This document shows, piece after piece, positions 49,413 through 57,796 of a stretch of DNA of 64,000 bases (positions are counted from its first letter, which is position 1; each line of letters begins with the position of its first letter). Both the position numbers and the translations under genes were made by a program. Location: contig CAWIMQ010000006.1 of NCBI GenBank assembly GCA_963837265.1, positions 558,001-622,000 of the forward strand. Direction: 5' to 3'. Below the pieces are notes generated by a model, which saw only the letters and a list, made by a program, of their open reading frames with translations, was not told where the DNA came from and did no database searches. Origin of the DNA: DATBLE01 sp963837265. Its GTDB lineage: Bacteria > Actinomycetota > Thermoleophilia > Gaiellales > Gaiellaceae.

Positions 49413-50341
49413 ACGAGGCGGTCCGCGTCGCCTGCGTCCAGGCCGAGCCGGCGATCCTCGACCGCGCCCGGACACTCGACAAGCTCGCGGCCCTGACCGC
49501 CGAGGCGGCGAATGGAGGCGCCCGGCTGGTCGTCTTTCCGGAGACCTTCGTCCCCGCCTACCCGAGCTCCGCGTGGGCGAAGTTCCTCGCCGGCTGGGCG
49601 GACCCCCGCGCCAAGGGCTCCTTCGCCATGCTCGCCCGCGAGTCGCTCGAGGTCCCCGGGCCGGACGCCGACCGCCTCGGCGAGATCGCCCGCGAGCACG
49701 AGGTCTGGCTCGTCACCGGCGTGAACGAGCGCGACCCGGCACGGCCCGGCACGCTCTACAACTCGCTCCTCTACCACGGGCCGGACGGCCGGCTCGCGCT
49801 CCGTCACCGCAAGCTCGTCCCGACGAACCACGAGCGCCTGATCTGGGGCCAGGGAGACGGCGGCGGGCTCCGGGCGCTGCCGACCTCCCTCGGGCGAATC
49901 GGGGGGCTGATCTGCTGGGAGAACTACATGCCGCTCGCCCGCTTCTCGCTGTACGAGTCGGGAGTGGAGATCTACATCGCCTCGACAGCGGACGACGGAG
50001 ACGCCTGGCAGGCGACCCTCGTCCACATCGCGAGAGAGTCGAGGGCGTTCGTCGTCTCGCCCAGCCACTTCCAGCGCGCGGCCTCGTACCCGGAGGACTT
50101 CCCGCTCCGGGACGAGCTCTCCGGGCTCGACCTGGTCGGTCGCGGCGGCTCCGCGATCCTCGCCCCGGACGGCTCCTACCTCGCAGGCCCGCTCTACGGC
50201 GAGGAGGGGATTCTCTACGCCGACCTCGAGCCGCAGCGCCTCGACGAGGAGCGCCAGCGCTTCGACCCTGCCGGCCACTACCACCGCCCCGACGTGCTCG
50301 AGTTACGGGTGCGCCCCCGGCGGAGAGGACCCGGGGCGTGA
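49409..50341 (+). CDS. Nitrilase
   Basis: This 310-residue enzyme of the nitrilase superfamily shows the catalytic triad Glu in VVFPETFVPAYP, Lys in RHRKLVPTNHERLIWG and Cys in GGLICWENYMPLARFSLY. The WENYMPLAR context is that of true nitrilases, which turn R-CN into acid plus ammonia, rather than amidases. The substrate is unknown. It follows a methyltransferase gene and lies one gene group after the trp operon, so indole-3-acetonitrile is one conceivable substrate. It is coupled to the next small gene by GTGA. Confidence 0.9.
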   Translation: MNEAVRVACVQAEPAILDRARTLDKLAALTAEAANGGARLVVFPETFVPAYPSSAWAKFLAGWADPRAKGSFAMLARESLEVPGPDADRLGEIAREHEVWLVTGVNERDPARPGTLYNSLLYHGPDGRLALRHRKLVPTNHERLIWGQGDGGGLRALPTSLGRIGGLICWENYMPLARFSLYESGVEIYIASTADDGDAWQATLVHIARESRAFVVSPSHFQRAASYPEDFPLRDELSGLDLVGRGGSAILAPDGSYLAGPLYGEEGILYADLEPQRLDEERQRFDPAGHYHRPDVLELRVRPRRRGPGA

Positions 50342-50493
50342 ACAGGCACTTCCGCAGGCTGGTCCGCTTCGGCAAGAGCTTCTCCGCGCGCCGCAGCCAG
50401 GGGACGATGGTCCCGAAACGGGTCGACGAGCCGGATCCCCGCGCCAAGTCGTCCGGCCACGGCAAGAAGACGGCCGACAAGTGGAACCAGTGA
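50338..50493 (+). CDS. Small basic protein of unknown function
   Basis: This 51-residue, strongly basic and hydrophilic protein (VNRHFRRLVRFGKSFSARRS at the start, KKTADKWNQ at the end) has no signal peptide or membrane segment. Support comes from precise GTGA overlaps with the nitrilase stop and with the NYN gene start. It might bind nucleic acid. No family is recognised. Confidence 0.55.
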   Translation: MNRHFRRLVRFGKSFSARRSQGTMVPKRVDEPDPRAKSSGHGKKTADKWNQ

Positions 50494-50885
50494 CGCTGGT
50501 CGACGCCGAGAACGTGCGGCGCTCGCGATGGCCCAACCTGTCGAGGGACGAGCTCGTCCGGCTCGTGCGAGCCTGGGCGGAATCAACCGGCGCGCACGTC
50601 CTGCTGGTCTTCGACGGCCCCGCCCCCGACGCCGAGGCGGACGATGCCCTGAAGGTGGTCGGCACGGTCGCGGGGAGCGCCGACGACCGCATCGCCGCGG
50701 ACGCCGCCCGGCTCGCCCGCGCCGGCCGCCCCTACCGCCTCGTCACCTCCGACCGCGGTCTCCGGGCCAGAGCCGGAACGTCCGCCGACGACGTGGTCGG
50801 CGGCGGTACGTTCGCGCGCACGCTCCTCGCTACCAGCGGTCCCAGTGGACGATCGAGTCGAGCGGAGCGCGCTTCGCCGGCTTGA
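50490..50885 (+). CDS. NYN-domain (YacP-like) nuclease
   Basis: This 131-residue PIN-like NYN domain has conserved acidic residues in TLVDAENVRRSRWPN, VFDGPAPDAEADD, DDRIAADAARLA and VTSDRGLRARAG. Such proteins cleave structured RNA. GTG at 50490 was chosen for its overlap with the upstream stop; GTG at 50481 would add three residues. The 3' end overlaps the convergent nitroreductase gene by 56 bases, so its last ~18 residues may be non-essential. Confidence 0.8.
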   Translation: MTLVDAENVRRSRWPNLSRDELVRLVRAWAESTGAHVLLVFDGPAPDAEADDALKVVGTVAGSADDRIAADAARLARAGRPYRLVTSDRGLRARAGTSADDVVGGGTFARTLLATSGPSGRSSRAERASPA

Positions 50886-51459
50886 ACTCGGTTCCGACGG
50901 TGTGGGCGACCGGGATCAGCGCCGCCTGCATCACCTCGTCGTAGGGAATCCCGAGCAGCTCCGCCGCCTCCTGCTCGTGCATGAGGTGGAAGGTCGTCCA
51001 GACCGTGCCGAGCCCGCGTGAGCGGGCGGCGAGCATGAAGCTCCAGGCAGCCGGCATGATCGAGCCCCACCTGGACGCCTGCGCAAAGGCGCCCTTGCCG
51101 TCGGTCCGCCCCTCGATGCACGGGATCACGTGCACCGGCACGTCCTGCAGGTGGTCGCGCAGGTGGAAGACGGCGCCGACCACCCGACCCATCATCCCGG
51201 GGATCTCGTCCGGCTTCCCGACACCGGCCAGGTACTGGTCGCCGCCTTGCCGCCAGAGCTCCGCCAGCCCGGACCTGAGCTCCGGGTCGGTGACGACCAC
51301 GAAGTGCCAGTCCTGCCTGTAGCCGCCGGTCGGCGCCTGCTGCGCCAGGGCCAGGCACTCCTCCAGCACCTCGCGCTCGACCGGGCGCTCGAGGTCGAGT
51401 CGCCTGCGGACCGCGCGCGTGGTCGTAAGCAGCTCGTCAGGGGTCAGCTCGAGGGGCAT
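50830..51459 (-). CDS. Nitroreductase family protein
   Basis: This 209-residue FMN-dependent oxidoreductase has the N-terminal RAVRRRLDLERPVEREVLEE, the flavin segment APTGGYRQDWHFVVVTD and the C-terminal GLGTVWTTFHLMHEQEAAELLGIP. Family members reduce nitroaromatics, quinones or iodotyrosine using NAD(P)H. Reducing partner and substrate cannot be told. It is convergent with the NYN gene. Confidence 0.88.
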   Translation of the reverse strand: MPLELTPDELLTTTRAVRRRLDLERPVEREVLEECLALAQQAPTGGYRQDWHFVVVTDPELRSGLAELWRQGGDQYLAGVGKPDEIPGMMGRVVGAVFHLRDHLQDVPVHVIPCIEGRTDGKGAFAQASRWGSIMPAAWSFMLAARSRGLGTVWTTFHLMHEQEAAELLGIPYDEVMQAALIPVAHTVGTEFKPAKRAPLDSIVHWDRW

Positions 51460-51471
51460 GCGCGGATCATG

Positions 51472-51939
51472 TCACCCCGACCGGTGCTTCAGCGCGGACT
51501 CACGCTCCTGCCCCTCGGCAAGCGTGATCTTCCCGGAGCAGACCTCCCGGTTCAGGTCGTTCTCGGTCCCGTCGACCTGCGCGGCGTGCGGGAGAGGCTC
51601 CGGCCAGAGGTTGCGCGGGTCGGTCGGGTGGCCGCCGAGCTCGAGGCTGATCAGGTGGTCCTCCTGGTAGCCGGACGGGTCGCCGCCGAGCCCGTACTGG
51701 CGCATCTGCTCCAGCTTCAACCGGGACGTGTAGCTCGCGGGGGGCCGGATCGTCCGCGTCCAGCCGGCCGCGCAGATCGTGCTGCCGATCGTGTCCTGGC
51801 GGACGTCGGGGTTGAGCACCCCGGGCGTCAGGACGGGGCTCGCGACGACACGGGGCGCGGACGGCGCGGAACCGCGCCAGAGGAGGACGAGCGCGACGAC
51901 GACGCCTGCCAGAGCGAGCGGTGTAGCGAGACGCTGCAC
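51472..51939 (-). CDS. Secreted HNH-like protein
   Basis: This 155-residue protein has an N-terminal hydrophobic signal or anchor (ATPLALAGVVVALVLLW). The mature part has STICAAGWTRTIRPPASYT and EDHLISLELGGHPTDPRNLWPEP. The DH-N pattern resembles the His-Asn metal core of HNH endonucleases, and similar small exported proteins are common in soil bacteria. Nuclease activity is not demonstrated. It precedes the ROK regulator gene's 3' end by 52 bases. Confidence 0.65.
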   Translation of the reverse strand: MQRLATPLALAGVVVALVLLWRGSAPSAPRVVASPVLTPGVLNPDVRQDTIGSTICAAGWTRTIRPPASYTSRLKLEQMRQYGLGGDPSGYQEDHLISLELGGHPTDPRNLWPEPLPHAAQVDGTENDLNREVCSGKITLAEGQERESALKHRSG

Positions 51940-51991
51940 GGAGTCAGGATGCCGCCGCCCGCCGCCGCGCGGCCCCGGTGTGGACGGATCG

Positions 51992-53176
51992 TCACCGGGT
52001 CGGCACCGGCCGCCGCGACGCGCGCCGGTTCACGAACACGCTGTCGAGCGCGGCGCGCAGGCCGACCGACAGCGCGCCCATCAGCACCGCGCCGTCGCCG
52101 AGGCTGGACGCCTCGACCCGCGGCGGGTACGGCAGCCAGTCGCGGAGCAGCGCGCGGACCGGCTCGAGCAGGAGGTCCCCGTTCGAGCCGATCCCGCCGC
52201 CCAGCACGACCAGCCCGACGTCCGCGACTCCGGCGATCGGCGCGACGTGCAGCGCGATCCGGCGCGCGCTCTCGGCGACGGCCGCCCGGGCGAGCTCGTC
52301 GCCGACCCGTGCGGCCGCGAACAGCTCGCGGGCATCGGGGGGAGGCTCGACGGCGCCCTCCGGCCCGCGGCCGGCCCCCAGCTCCCCGGCGAGCGCGACC
52401 ACCGCGCCCGCGCAGGGATCGAGGCCGGGCCCGAGGCTGCCGAGCGCGTAGTCGAGCTCGCCCGCGGCGCCGTTGTGGCCCCGGTGCAGCTCGCCCCCCA
52501 GCACGAGGCCGGCGCCGAGCCCGGTCCCGACCGAGACGAACGCGAAGTCCTCGACCCCGCGGGCGACCCCTGCCCACTGCTCGCCGAGGGCGGCGAGGTT
52601 GATGTCGTTCTCCAGCGTGACCGGCAGGCCGAGCCTGACCGCGAGCTCGGCGGCGAAGTCGAGCTCCTCGAGGCCGGGGACGTTGGTCGCCAGCTCGATC
52701 CGCCCGCTGCCGAGCACGACGCCGGGCACGCCGACGACGACGCCGTCGAGGAGATCGTCGCCGACCCCGGCCGCGGCGACGAGCGAGGAGCGGAGCGCTG
52801 CGACCGCGTCGAGCGCCGCCTCTGCTCCCGGCCGTGCCAGCTCGACGTCCTCGCGGGCGCGCACCGTCCCGCTCAGGTCGCAGACCGCGCCGCGGACGAA
52901 GTGGGCGCCGAGGTCGAACCCGAGCATGAGCGCCGCCTCCGGAACCGGCTCGAAGAACACGGCACCGTAGCTCGGGCCGCCGGGCTCGCGCGCGGCCTCG
53001 CGGACGATCCCGGCCTCGAGGAGGGACTGGAGCGCCGCGGACACCGTCGGCTTCGAGATCCCCGCGCGGCGCGAGATCTCCGCCCGCGAGATCGGCGCAC
53101 CCGTCCGGATCGTGTCCAGGACCGTGCGCTCGTTCAGATCCTTCAGCAGCGGGGGAATCGCGGGGCCGGGTCGCAT
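51992..53176 (-). CDS. ROK family transcriptional regulator
   Basis: An N-terminal winged helix (NERTVLDTIRTGAPISRAEI and RRAGISKPTVSAAL, residues 15-50) precedes a ROK sugar-binding domain with MLGFDLGAHFVRGAV, TLENDINLAALGEQ and VSVGTGLGAGLVLGG. The usual zinc motif CxCGxxGCxE is missing; only one cysteine (LDPCAG) lies there. The protein would repress the divergent sugar transport operon until its sugar binds. ATG at 53176 is the start. GGAACCTTAACT, a copy of which lies at the transporter promoter, begins 8 bases upstream. Confidence 0.92.
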   Translation of the reverse strand: MRPGPAIPPLLKDLNERTVLDTIRTGAPISRAEISRRAGISKPTVSAALQSLLEAGIVREAAREPGGPSYGAVFFEPVPEAALMLGFDLGAHFVRGAVCDLSGTVRAREDVELARPGAEAALDAVAALRSSLVAAAGVGDDLLDGVVVGVPGVVLGSGRIELATNVPGLEELDFAAELAVRLGLPVTLENDINLAALGEQWAGVARGVEDFAFVSVGTGLGAGLVLGGELHRGHNGAAGELDYALGSLGPGLDPCAGAVVALAGELGAGRGPEGAVEPPPDARELFAAARVGDELARAAVAESARRIALHVAPIAGVADVGLVVLGGGIGSNGDLLLEPVRALLRDWLPYPPRVEASSLGDGAVLMGALSVGLRAALDSVFVNRRASRRPVPTR

Positions 53177-53183
53177 GTGGTCA

Positions 53184-53195
53184 GGAACCTTAACT
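53184..53195. promoter_or_regulatory. Putative ROK operator, copy 1
   Basis: GGAACCTTAACT differs in one base from GGAAACTTAACT at 53268-53279. It lies just upstream of the regulator gene, fitting autoregulation. Confidence 0.55.
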
Positions 53196-53229
53196 CAGAT
53201 TGACACAAGGCACCACCATCTATCGGATC

Positions 53230-53258
53230 TTGACGCGGGCTGGAACACGTGTCATAGA
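53230..53258 (+). promoter_or_regulatory. Promoter of the ROK-controlled sugar operon
   Basis: TTGACG (53230-53235) and CATAGA (53253-53258) are separated by 17 bases. The expected start of transcription (about 53265) falls directly before operator copy 2. The region is clearly less GC-rich than its surroundings. Confidence 0.6.
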
Positions 53259-53267
53259 TTGAAGTTC

Positions 53268-53279
53268 GGAAACTTAACT
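53268..53279. promoter_or_regulatory. Putative ROK operator, copy 2
   Basis: GGAAACTTAACT lies at about +3 to +14 of the transporter promoter, where a bound repressor would block initiation. It is 84 bases (eight helical turns) from copy 1, so looping between the sites is possible. Confidence 0.6.
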
Positions 53280-53321
53280 AACTGCCATGCTCTCCTGTTT
53301 CCGAAGGAAGGGAGGATGCTC

Positions 53322-54656
53322 ATGAAGCGCGCGGTTGTGGTTTCGGCGCTCGCCACGGTGGTCGGGCTCGCGCTCGCCGCCGTCGGCGCGGCCGGGCCCG
53401 CGAGGCTCTCGTCGAGCGCCAAGCCGCTCGACCTGACCATCTGGGTCGGCTGGAGCGCAGGGACGCACGAGCTCAAGGTGTTCAAGACACTCGTCGACCA
53501 GTACAACGCCTCGCAGAAGACGGTGAAGGTCAAGGTGGTCGGCGACATCAACGACACGAAGATCGTGGCCGCGATCCGCTCGGGCACGGCCCCGGACATC
53601 GTCAGCTCGTTCAACTCCTACAACGTCGGCAACTACTGCGGCACGGGCGGCTGGATCGACCTGAGCCCGTACCTGAAGAAGGACAAGATCAGCCCCGGCC
53701 TCTTCCCGGCCGCCACCCGCTACTACACGCAGTACGGCGGCAAGCGGTGCGCGCTGCCGCTGCTCGCGGACGACTACGGCCTCTACTACAACTCCGCGAT
53801 GTTCAGGAAGGCGGGGATCAAGACCCCGCCCCGGACGATGTCGCAGCTGACCGCGGACGCGAAGAAGCTGACCGTCCGCAACCCGGACGGCTCGCTGAAG
53901 GTCGTCGGCATCGACCCGTTCATCGGCTTCTACGAGAACGTGCCGGAGCGCTGGGGCCAGTCCTTCGGCGTCAAGTGGCTCGACTCCGCCGGACACTCGA
54001 TCATCTCGAAGGACCCGAACTGGACGAAGCTGCTCAGGTGGCAGAAGAGCCTGATCGACTGGTACGGATACAAGAACCTGGTCAAGTTCCAGGCGGGGCT
54101 CGGCGACGAGTTCTCGGCGTCGCAGGCCTTCGAGCAGGGGAAGGTGGCGATGAACCTCGACGGCGAGTGGCGCGTCGCGTTCATCGCCGACGAGCATCCG
54201 GGCCTCGGGTACGGGACCGCCCCGATGCCGGTCGACGACGCCCAGCCCGGCCTGTACGGCTCGGGCTACATCAACGGCACGATCATCGGCATCCCGAAGG
54301 GCGGCAACCACGCCGACCAGGCCTGGCAGGTGGTCAAGTACCTGACGACGAACTCGCACTTCCTCGCGCAGTTCTCGAACGGGATCCGCAACGTCCCGAC
54401 GACGACGGCGTCGCTGCACTCGAAGGAGCTGAAGCCGGACACGCACTTCGCGACCTTCCTGAGGATCTTCGCCCACCCGAAGTCGTGGACCTCCCCGATC
54501 ACCGCCTCTGGGGTCGCGTACACGAACCTCGTGCAGAATTTCTTCACGAAGTGGCACGCCGGAAGCGTCAAGGATCTGGCCTCGGGCCTCAGGGACCTCG
54601 ACAAGCAGCTCGACGCCCAGGTCAAGCAGGCCAAGGGCGGCGGCGGAGTCCCGTAA
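53322..54656 (+). CDS. Carbohydrate ABC transporter substrate-binding protein
   Basis: This 444-residue family-1 solute-binding protein has a Sec signal peptide (MKRAVVVSALATVVGLALAA) with no lipobox cysteine. Conserved parts are LTIWVGWSAGTHELKVFKTL, DTKIVAAIRSGTAPDIVSSF and KVAMNLDGEWRVAFI. It would bind the saccharide that is then hydrolysed by the GH4 enzyme and phosphorylated by the kinase of this operon. ATG at 53322 was chosen because GGGAGG lies six bases upstream; ATG at 53316 overlaps that site. Confidence 0.9.
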   Translation: MKRAVVVSALATVVGLALAAVGAAGPARLSSSAKPLDLTIWVGWSAGTHELKVFKTLVDQYNASQKTVKVKVVGDINDTKIVAAIRSGTAPDIVSSFNSYNVGNYCGTGGWIDLSPYLKKDKISPGLFPAATRYYTQYGGKRCALPLLADDYGLYYNSAMFRKAGIKTPPRTMSQLTADAKKLTVRNPDGSLKVVGIDPFIGFYENVPERWGQSFGVKWLDSAGHSIISKDPNWTKLLRWQKSLIDWYGYKNLVKFQAGLGDEFSASQAFEQGKVAMNLDGEWRVAFIADEHPGLGYGTAPMPVDDAQPGLYGSGYINGTIIGIPKGGNHADQAWQVVKYLTTNSHFLAQFSNGIRNVPTTTASLHSKELKPDTHFATFLRIFAHPKSWTSPITASGVAYTNLVQNFFTKWHAGSVKDLASGLRDLDKQLDAQVKQAKGGGGVP

Positions 54657-54660
54657 CGCC

Positions 54661-55680
54661 GTGAGCTCGACGCCGACAGCGGACGCCGGGGCCCTCGCGG
54701 TCCCGGCGTCCGCGGCGCTCGAGCGGCGACGCCGGGCGAGGCGGCGTGCAGCCTGGCGGCGCCGGCGGCTGGTCCTGCTCCTGATGGCGCCGTGGATCGT
54801 CGGCTTCTCGGTCTTCTTCGGGTATCCGCTCGTGATGAGCGTGTACCTGTCCTTCACGCACTACGACCTGCTCTCGTCCCCGCGCTGGATCGGGCTCGCG
54901 AACTACCGCTACCTGATCAACGTCGATCCGCAGGTCTGGACGGCGGTGAAGAACACGCTCTGGTTCATCGCGGTCGCGGTGCCGCTCCAGGTGCTCTTCG
55001 CCTTCGGGATCGCGCTCATGCTCGCGCGCGCGCGGCGGGGCGTGGGCGTCTTCCGGACGATCTTCTACCTGCCGGCGCTCGCCCCGCCGGTCGCGGCGAC
55101 GCTCGGCTTCGTCTACATCCTCAACCCGGCGACCGGCCCGGTGAACACGATCCTCGGCCACCTGGGCATCGAGGGCCCGCTGTGGTTCCAGGATCCCGCG
55201 TGGTCGAAGCCCTCTCTCGTCGCGCTCTCGATCTGGGGCGTCGGCAACACGATGATCATCTTCCTGGCCGCGATCCTCGACGCACCGCGGCAGCTGTACG
55301 AGTCGGCCGAGCTCGACGGCGCCGGGCCGCTTCGCCGCCTGCGCTGGGTGACGCTCCCGACGACCAGCCCCGTGATCCTCTTCGCGGTCATCCTCGGGGT
55401 GATCCAGGCGCTGCAGTACTTCACCCAGGCCTACGTCGCCGCGGGGGTCGCCTCGGGCCAGGCGTCGCAGGCGGCAGACGTCACCGCGGGCAACCTCGGC
55501 TACCCGCTCGACTCGACGCTCTTCTACCCCGTGCTCCTGTACCAGCACGGCTTCGCCGACTTCCAGATGGGCTACGCGTCGGCGATGGCGGTCCTCCTCC
55601 TCGTCGTCTCGTTCGCGATCACGCTCGTGATCGTCGTCAACTCGCGCCGTTGGGTGCACTACGGAGGGATGGCTCGCTGA
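54661..55680 (+). CDS. Sugar ABC transporter permease (UgpA/MalF type)
   Basis: The 339-residue protein has a basic N-terminus (RRRRARRRAAWRRRRL) and six membrane helices, beginning LVLLLMAPWIVGFSVFFGYP. The ATPase-docking EAA loop is QLYESAELDGAGPLRRLRWV. A roughly 30-residue loop between the last two helices (GVASGQASQAADVTAGNLGY) faces outward. GTG at 54661 follows the binding-protein stop by four bases; ATG of the next permease overlaps its stop (TGATG). Confidence 0.93.
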   Translation: MSSTPTADAGALAVPASAALERRRRARRRAAWRRRRLVLLLMAPWIVGFSVFFGYPLVMSVYLSFTHYDLLSSPRWIGLANYRYLINVDPQVWTAVKNTLWFIAVAVPLQVLFAFGIALMLARARRGVGVFRTIFYLPALAPPVAATLGFVYILNPATGPVNTILGHLGIEGPLWFQDPAWSKPSLVALSIWGVGNTMIIFLAAILDAPRQLYESAELDGAGPLRRLRWVTLPTTSPVILFAVILGVIQALQYFTQAYVAAGVASGQASQAADVTAGNLGYPLDSTLFYPVLLYQHGFADFQMGYASAMAVLLLVVSFAITLVIVVNSRRWVHYGGMAR

Positions 55681-56567
55681 TGGCGACCGCCGGGGCAGCC
55701 GCGCCGGCCGTGTTCGTCCGCCGCCGCCCGCCGGCCCGGATCCGCCGCCGCCGGTTCCTGCTCGCGGTCGCCAACCACAGCCTGCTGATCGCAGCGGGGG
55801 TCGCTTTCCTGGCGCCGTTCGCGTTCATCCTGATGACCTCGCTGATGACGAACGGGCAGGCCCTGTCCCCGCGCCTCTGGCCGCACCCCTTCGCCTGGCA
55901 CAACTACGTGGACGTCTTCACGAAGGCACCGCTCTGGCGCTGGATGCTGAACACGCTGATGTACTCGACACTGGCCACGGCCGGCGTCCTGATCTCGAGC
56001 GTGCCGGTCGCCTACGCGCTCGCCCGGTTGCGCTGGCGCGGCCGCCAGGCCGCGTTCATGGTCGTGCTGGTCGCGCTGATGCTGCCGCCGCAGGTGACCG
56101 TGGTGCCGCTCTACGTGATGTGGGCGAAGCTGCACCTGGTCGGGACGCTGTGGCCGGTGATCCTCCCGAACTGGTTCGGCGACGCGTTCTCGATCTTCCT
56201 CCTGCGCCAGTTCTTCCTGACGATCCCGGAGGAGTACCTGGACGCGGCACGCGTGGACGGCTGCGGTGAGCTGCGCATCCTCGCCACCGTCGTGCTGCGG
56301 CTCGCGAAGCCCGCGATCGCCGCCGTCGCGCTCTTCTCCTTCCTCTACACGTTCAACGACTTCTTCCTGCCGCTCCTGTACGTCGGCGAGGCCTCCAACC
56401 ACTGGGTGCTCTCGATCGGGCTCTCCGAGTTCCGCTCGCTGCACCAGGTGCAGTGGAACCTGACGATGGCGGCGACCCTGCTCGTGATGGCGCCGGTGAT
56501 CGTCCTCTTCTTCCTGGCCCAGAAGGCCTTCGTGGAGGGCGTCACGCTGACGGGGGTGAAGGGATGA
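55680..56567 (+). CDS. Sugar ABC transporter permease (MalG type)
   Basis: The 295-residue partner permease has six helices, beginning LLIAAGVAFLAPFAFILMTS, and the EAA loop EYLDAARVDGCGELRILATV. FMVVLVALMLPPQVTVVPLY is the conserved third helix region. It is coupled to its partner (TGATG) and to the glycosidase gene (ATGA). Confidence 0.94.
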   Translation: MATAGAAAPAVFVRRRPPARIRRRRFLLAVANHSLLIAAGVAFLAPFAFILMTSLMTNGQALSPRLWPHPFAWHNYVDVFTKAPLWRWMLNTLMYSTLATAGVLISSVPVAYALARLRWRGRQAAFMVVLVALMLPPQVTVVPLYVMWAKLHLVGTLWPVILPNWFGDAFSIFLLRQFFLTIPEEYLDAARVDGCGELRILATVVLRLAKPAIAAVALFSFLYTFNDFFLPLLYVGEASNHWVLSIGLSEFRSLHQVQWNLTMAATLLVMAPVIVLFFLAQKAFVEGVTLTGVKG

Positions 56568-57796
56568 AGCTCGCCGTCGTGGGCGCCGGGTCGACGTACA
56601 CGCCAGAGCTGGTCTCGACCCTCTCGCGGCTCGGCGAGACCGACCTCGCCCTCCACGACGTCGACGCCGGGCGGCTCGAGGTAGTCGGCTCGCTCGCGGG
56701 ACGGATGCTCGCCCGCCAGGGCCACCGCGGCGCGCTGGCGCTGACGGGCGAGCTCGACCGGGCCCTGGACGGCGCCGACTTCGTCCTCGTGCAGATCCGG
56801 GTGGGCGGCCAGGCGGCGAGGCTCGCCGACGAGACCGCCCCGCTGGCCTGCGGGTGCATCGGCCAGGAGACGACCGGCGCGGGCGGCTTCGCGAAGGCGA
56901 TGCGGACGGTCCCGGTCGTGCTCGAGATCGCCGAGCGCGCACGCGCGCACGCCGCCGACGGCGCCTGGATCGTCGACTTCACGAACCCGGTCGGCATCGT
57001 CACCCGCGCCCTCCTCGACGGCGGCCACCGGGCCGTCGGGCTCTGCAACGTGGCGATCACGCTCCAGCGGCTGTGCGCGCGCCTGCTCCGCGTCGAGCCC
57101 CGGCGCGTGCTCGTCGACCAGGTCGGGCTCAACCACCTGACGTGGGTGCGCGCCGTCCACCTCGACGGCGCCGACGTCCTTCCGGCGCTGCTCGCCGAGC
57201 ACGCCGACGAACTCGCCGCGCAGGCCAGCCTGCCGCCCCGGATCCTCGACGAGCTCGGCGCGGTCCCCTCCTATTACCTCCACTACTTCTACGCGCACGA
57301 CCAGGTGCTCGCCGAGCAGCGCGACGGCGTCCCCCGTGCAGCCGTCGTCGCCGAGCTCGAGCGGGAGCTGCTCGAGCTCTACCGCGACCCGTCGCTGGCC
57401 GAGAAGCCGGCCCAGCTGGAGCAGCGCGGCGGCGCCTTCTACAGCGAGGCCGCGACCGGGCTGGTCGCCTCCCTCGCCGGCGTCGAGGACGGCGTGCACG
57501 AGGTCGACGTCCGAAACCGCGGGACGCTGGCGGGGCTTCGGGACGACGACGTCGTCGAGGTGCCGGCGCGCGTGACCGTGGACGGCATCGCGCCCCTCCC
57601 GCAGGCCCCGCTCGCCCCCGACCTCCTCGGCCTCGTGCAGCACGTGGCGGCGTACGAGCGGCTGGCCGCCGAGGCCGCCGTGACCCGCGATCCCGTGACG
57701 GCGAAGAAGGCGCTGCTCACGCATCCTCTGATCGCCCAGTACGAGCTCTCCGAGGAGCTGCTCGACCGGCTGTCGGTCGTGGAGGCGGTCCGATGA
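56564..57796 (+). CDS. Glycoside hydrolase family 4 (6-phospho-beta-glucosidase-like)
   Basis: GH4 enzymes cleave glycosides by an NAD+- and Mn2+-dependent oxidation-elimination route. The 410-residue protein has the NAD loop VVGAGSTYTPELVSTLSRLG, FTNPVGIVTRAL, and metal ligands Cys161 (GLCNVAITLQ) and His191 (VGLNHLTWVRAV). The sequence style is that of 6-phospho-beta-glucosidases. Because uptake is by ABC transport (no phosphorylation), the adjacent kinase may phosphorylate the sugar first, or the enzyme may accept unphosphorylated substrate. Confidence 0.9.
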   Translation: MKLAVVGAGSTYTPELVSTLSRLGETDLALHDVDAGRLEVVGSLAGRMLARQGHRGALALTGELDRALDGADFVLVQIRVGGQAARLADETAPLACGCIGQETTGAGGFAKAMRTVPVVLEIAERARAHAADGAWIVDFTNPVGIVTRALLDGGHRAVGLCNVAITLQRLCARLLRVEPRRVLVDQVGLNHLTWVRAVHLDGADVLPALLAEHADELAAQASLPPRILDELGAVPSYYLHYFYAHDQVLAEQRDGVPRAAVVAELERELLELYRDPSLAEKPAQLEQRGGAFYSEAATGLVASLAGVEDGVHEVDVRNRGTLAGLRDDDVVEVPARVTVDGIAPLPQAPLAPDLLGLVQHVAAYERLAAEAAVTRDPVTAKKALLTHPLIAQYELSEELLDRLSVVEAVR

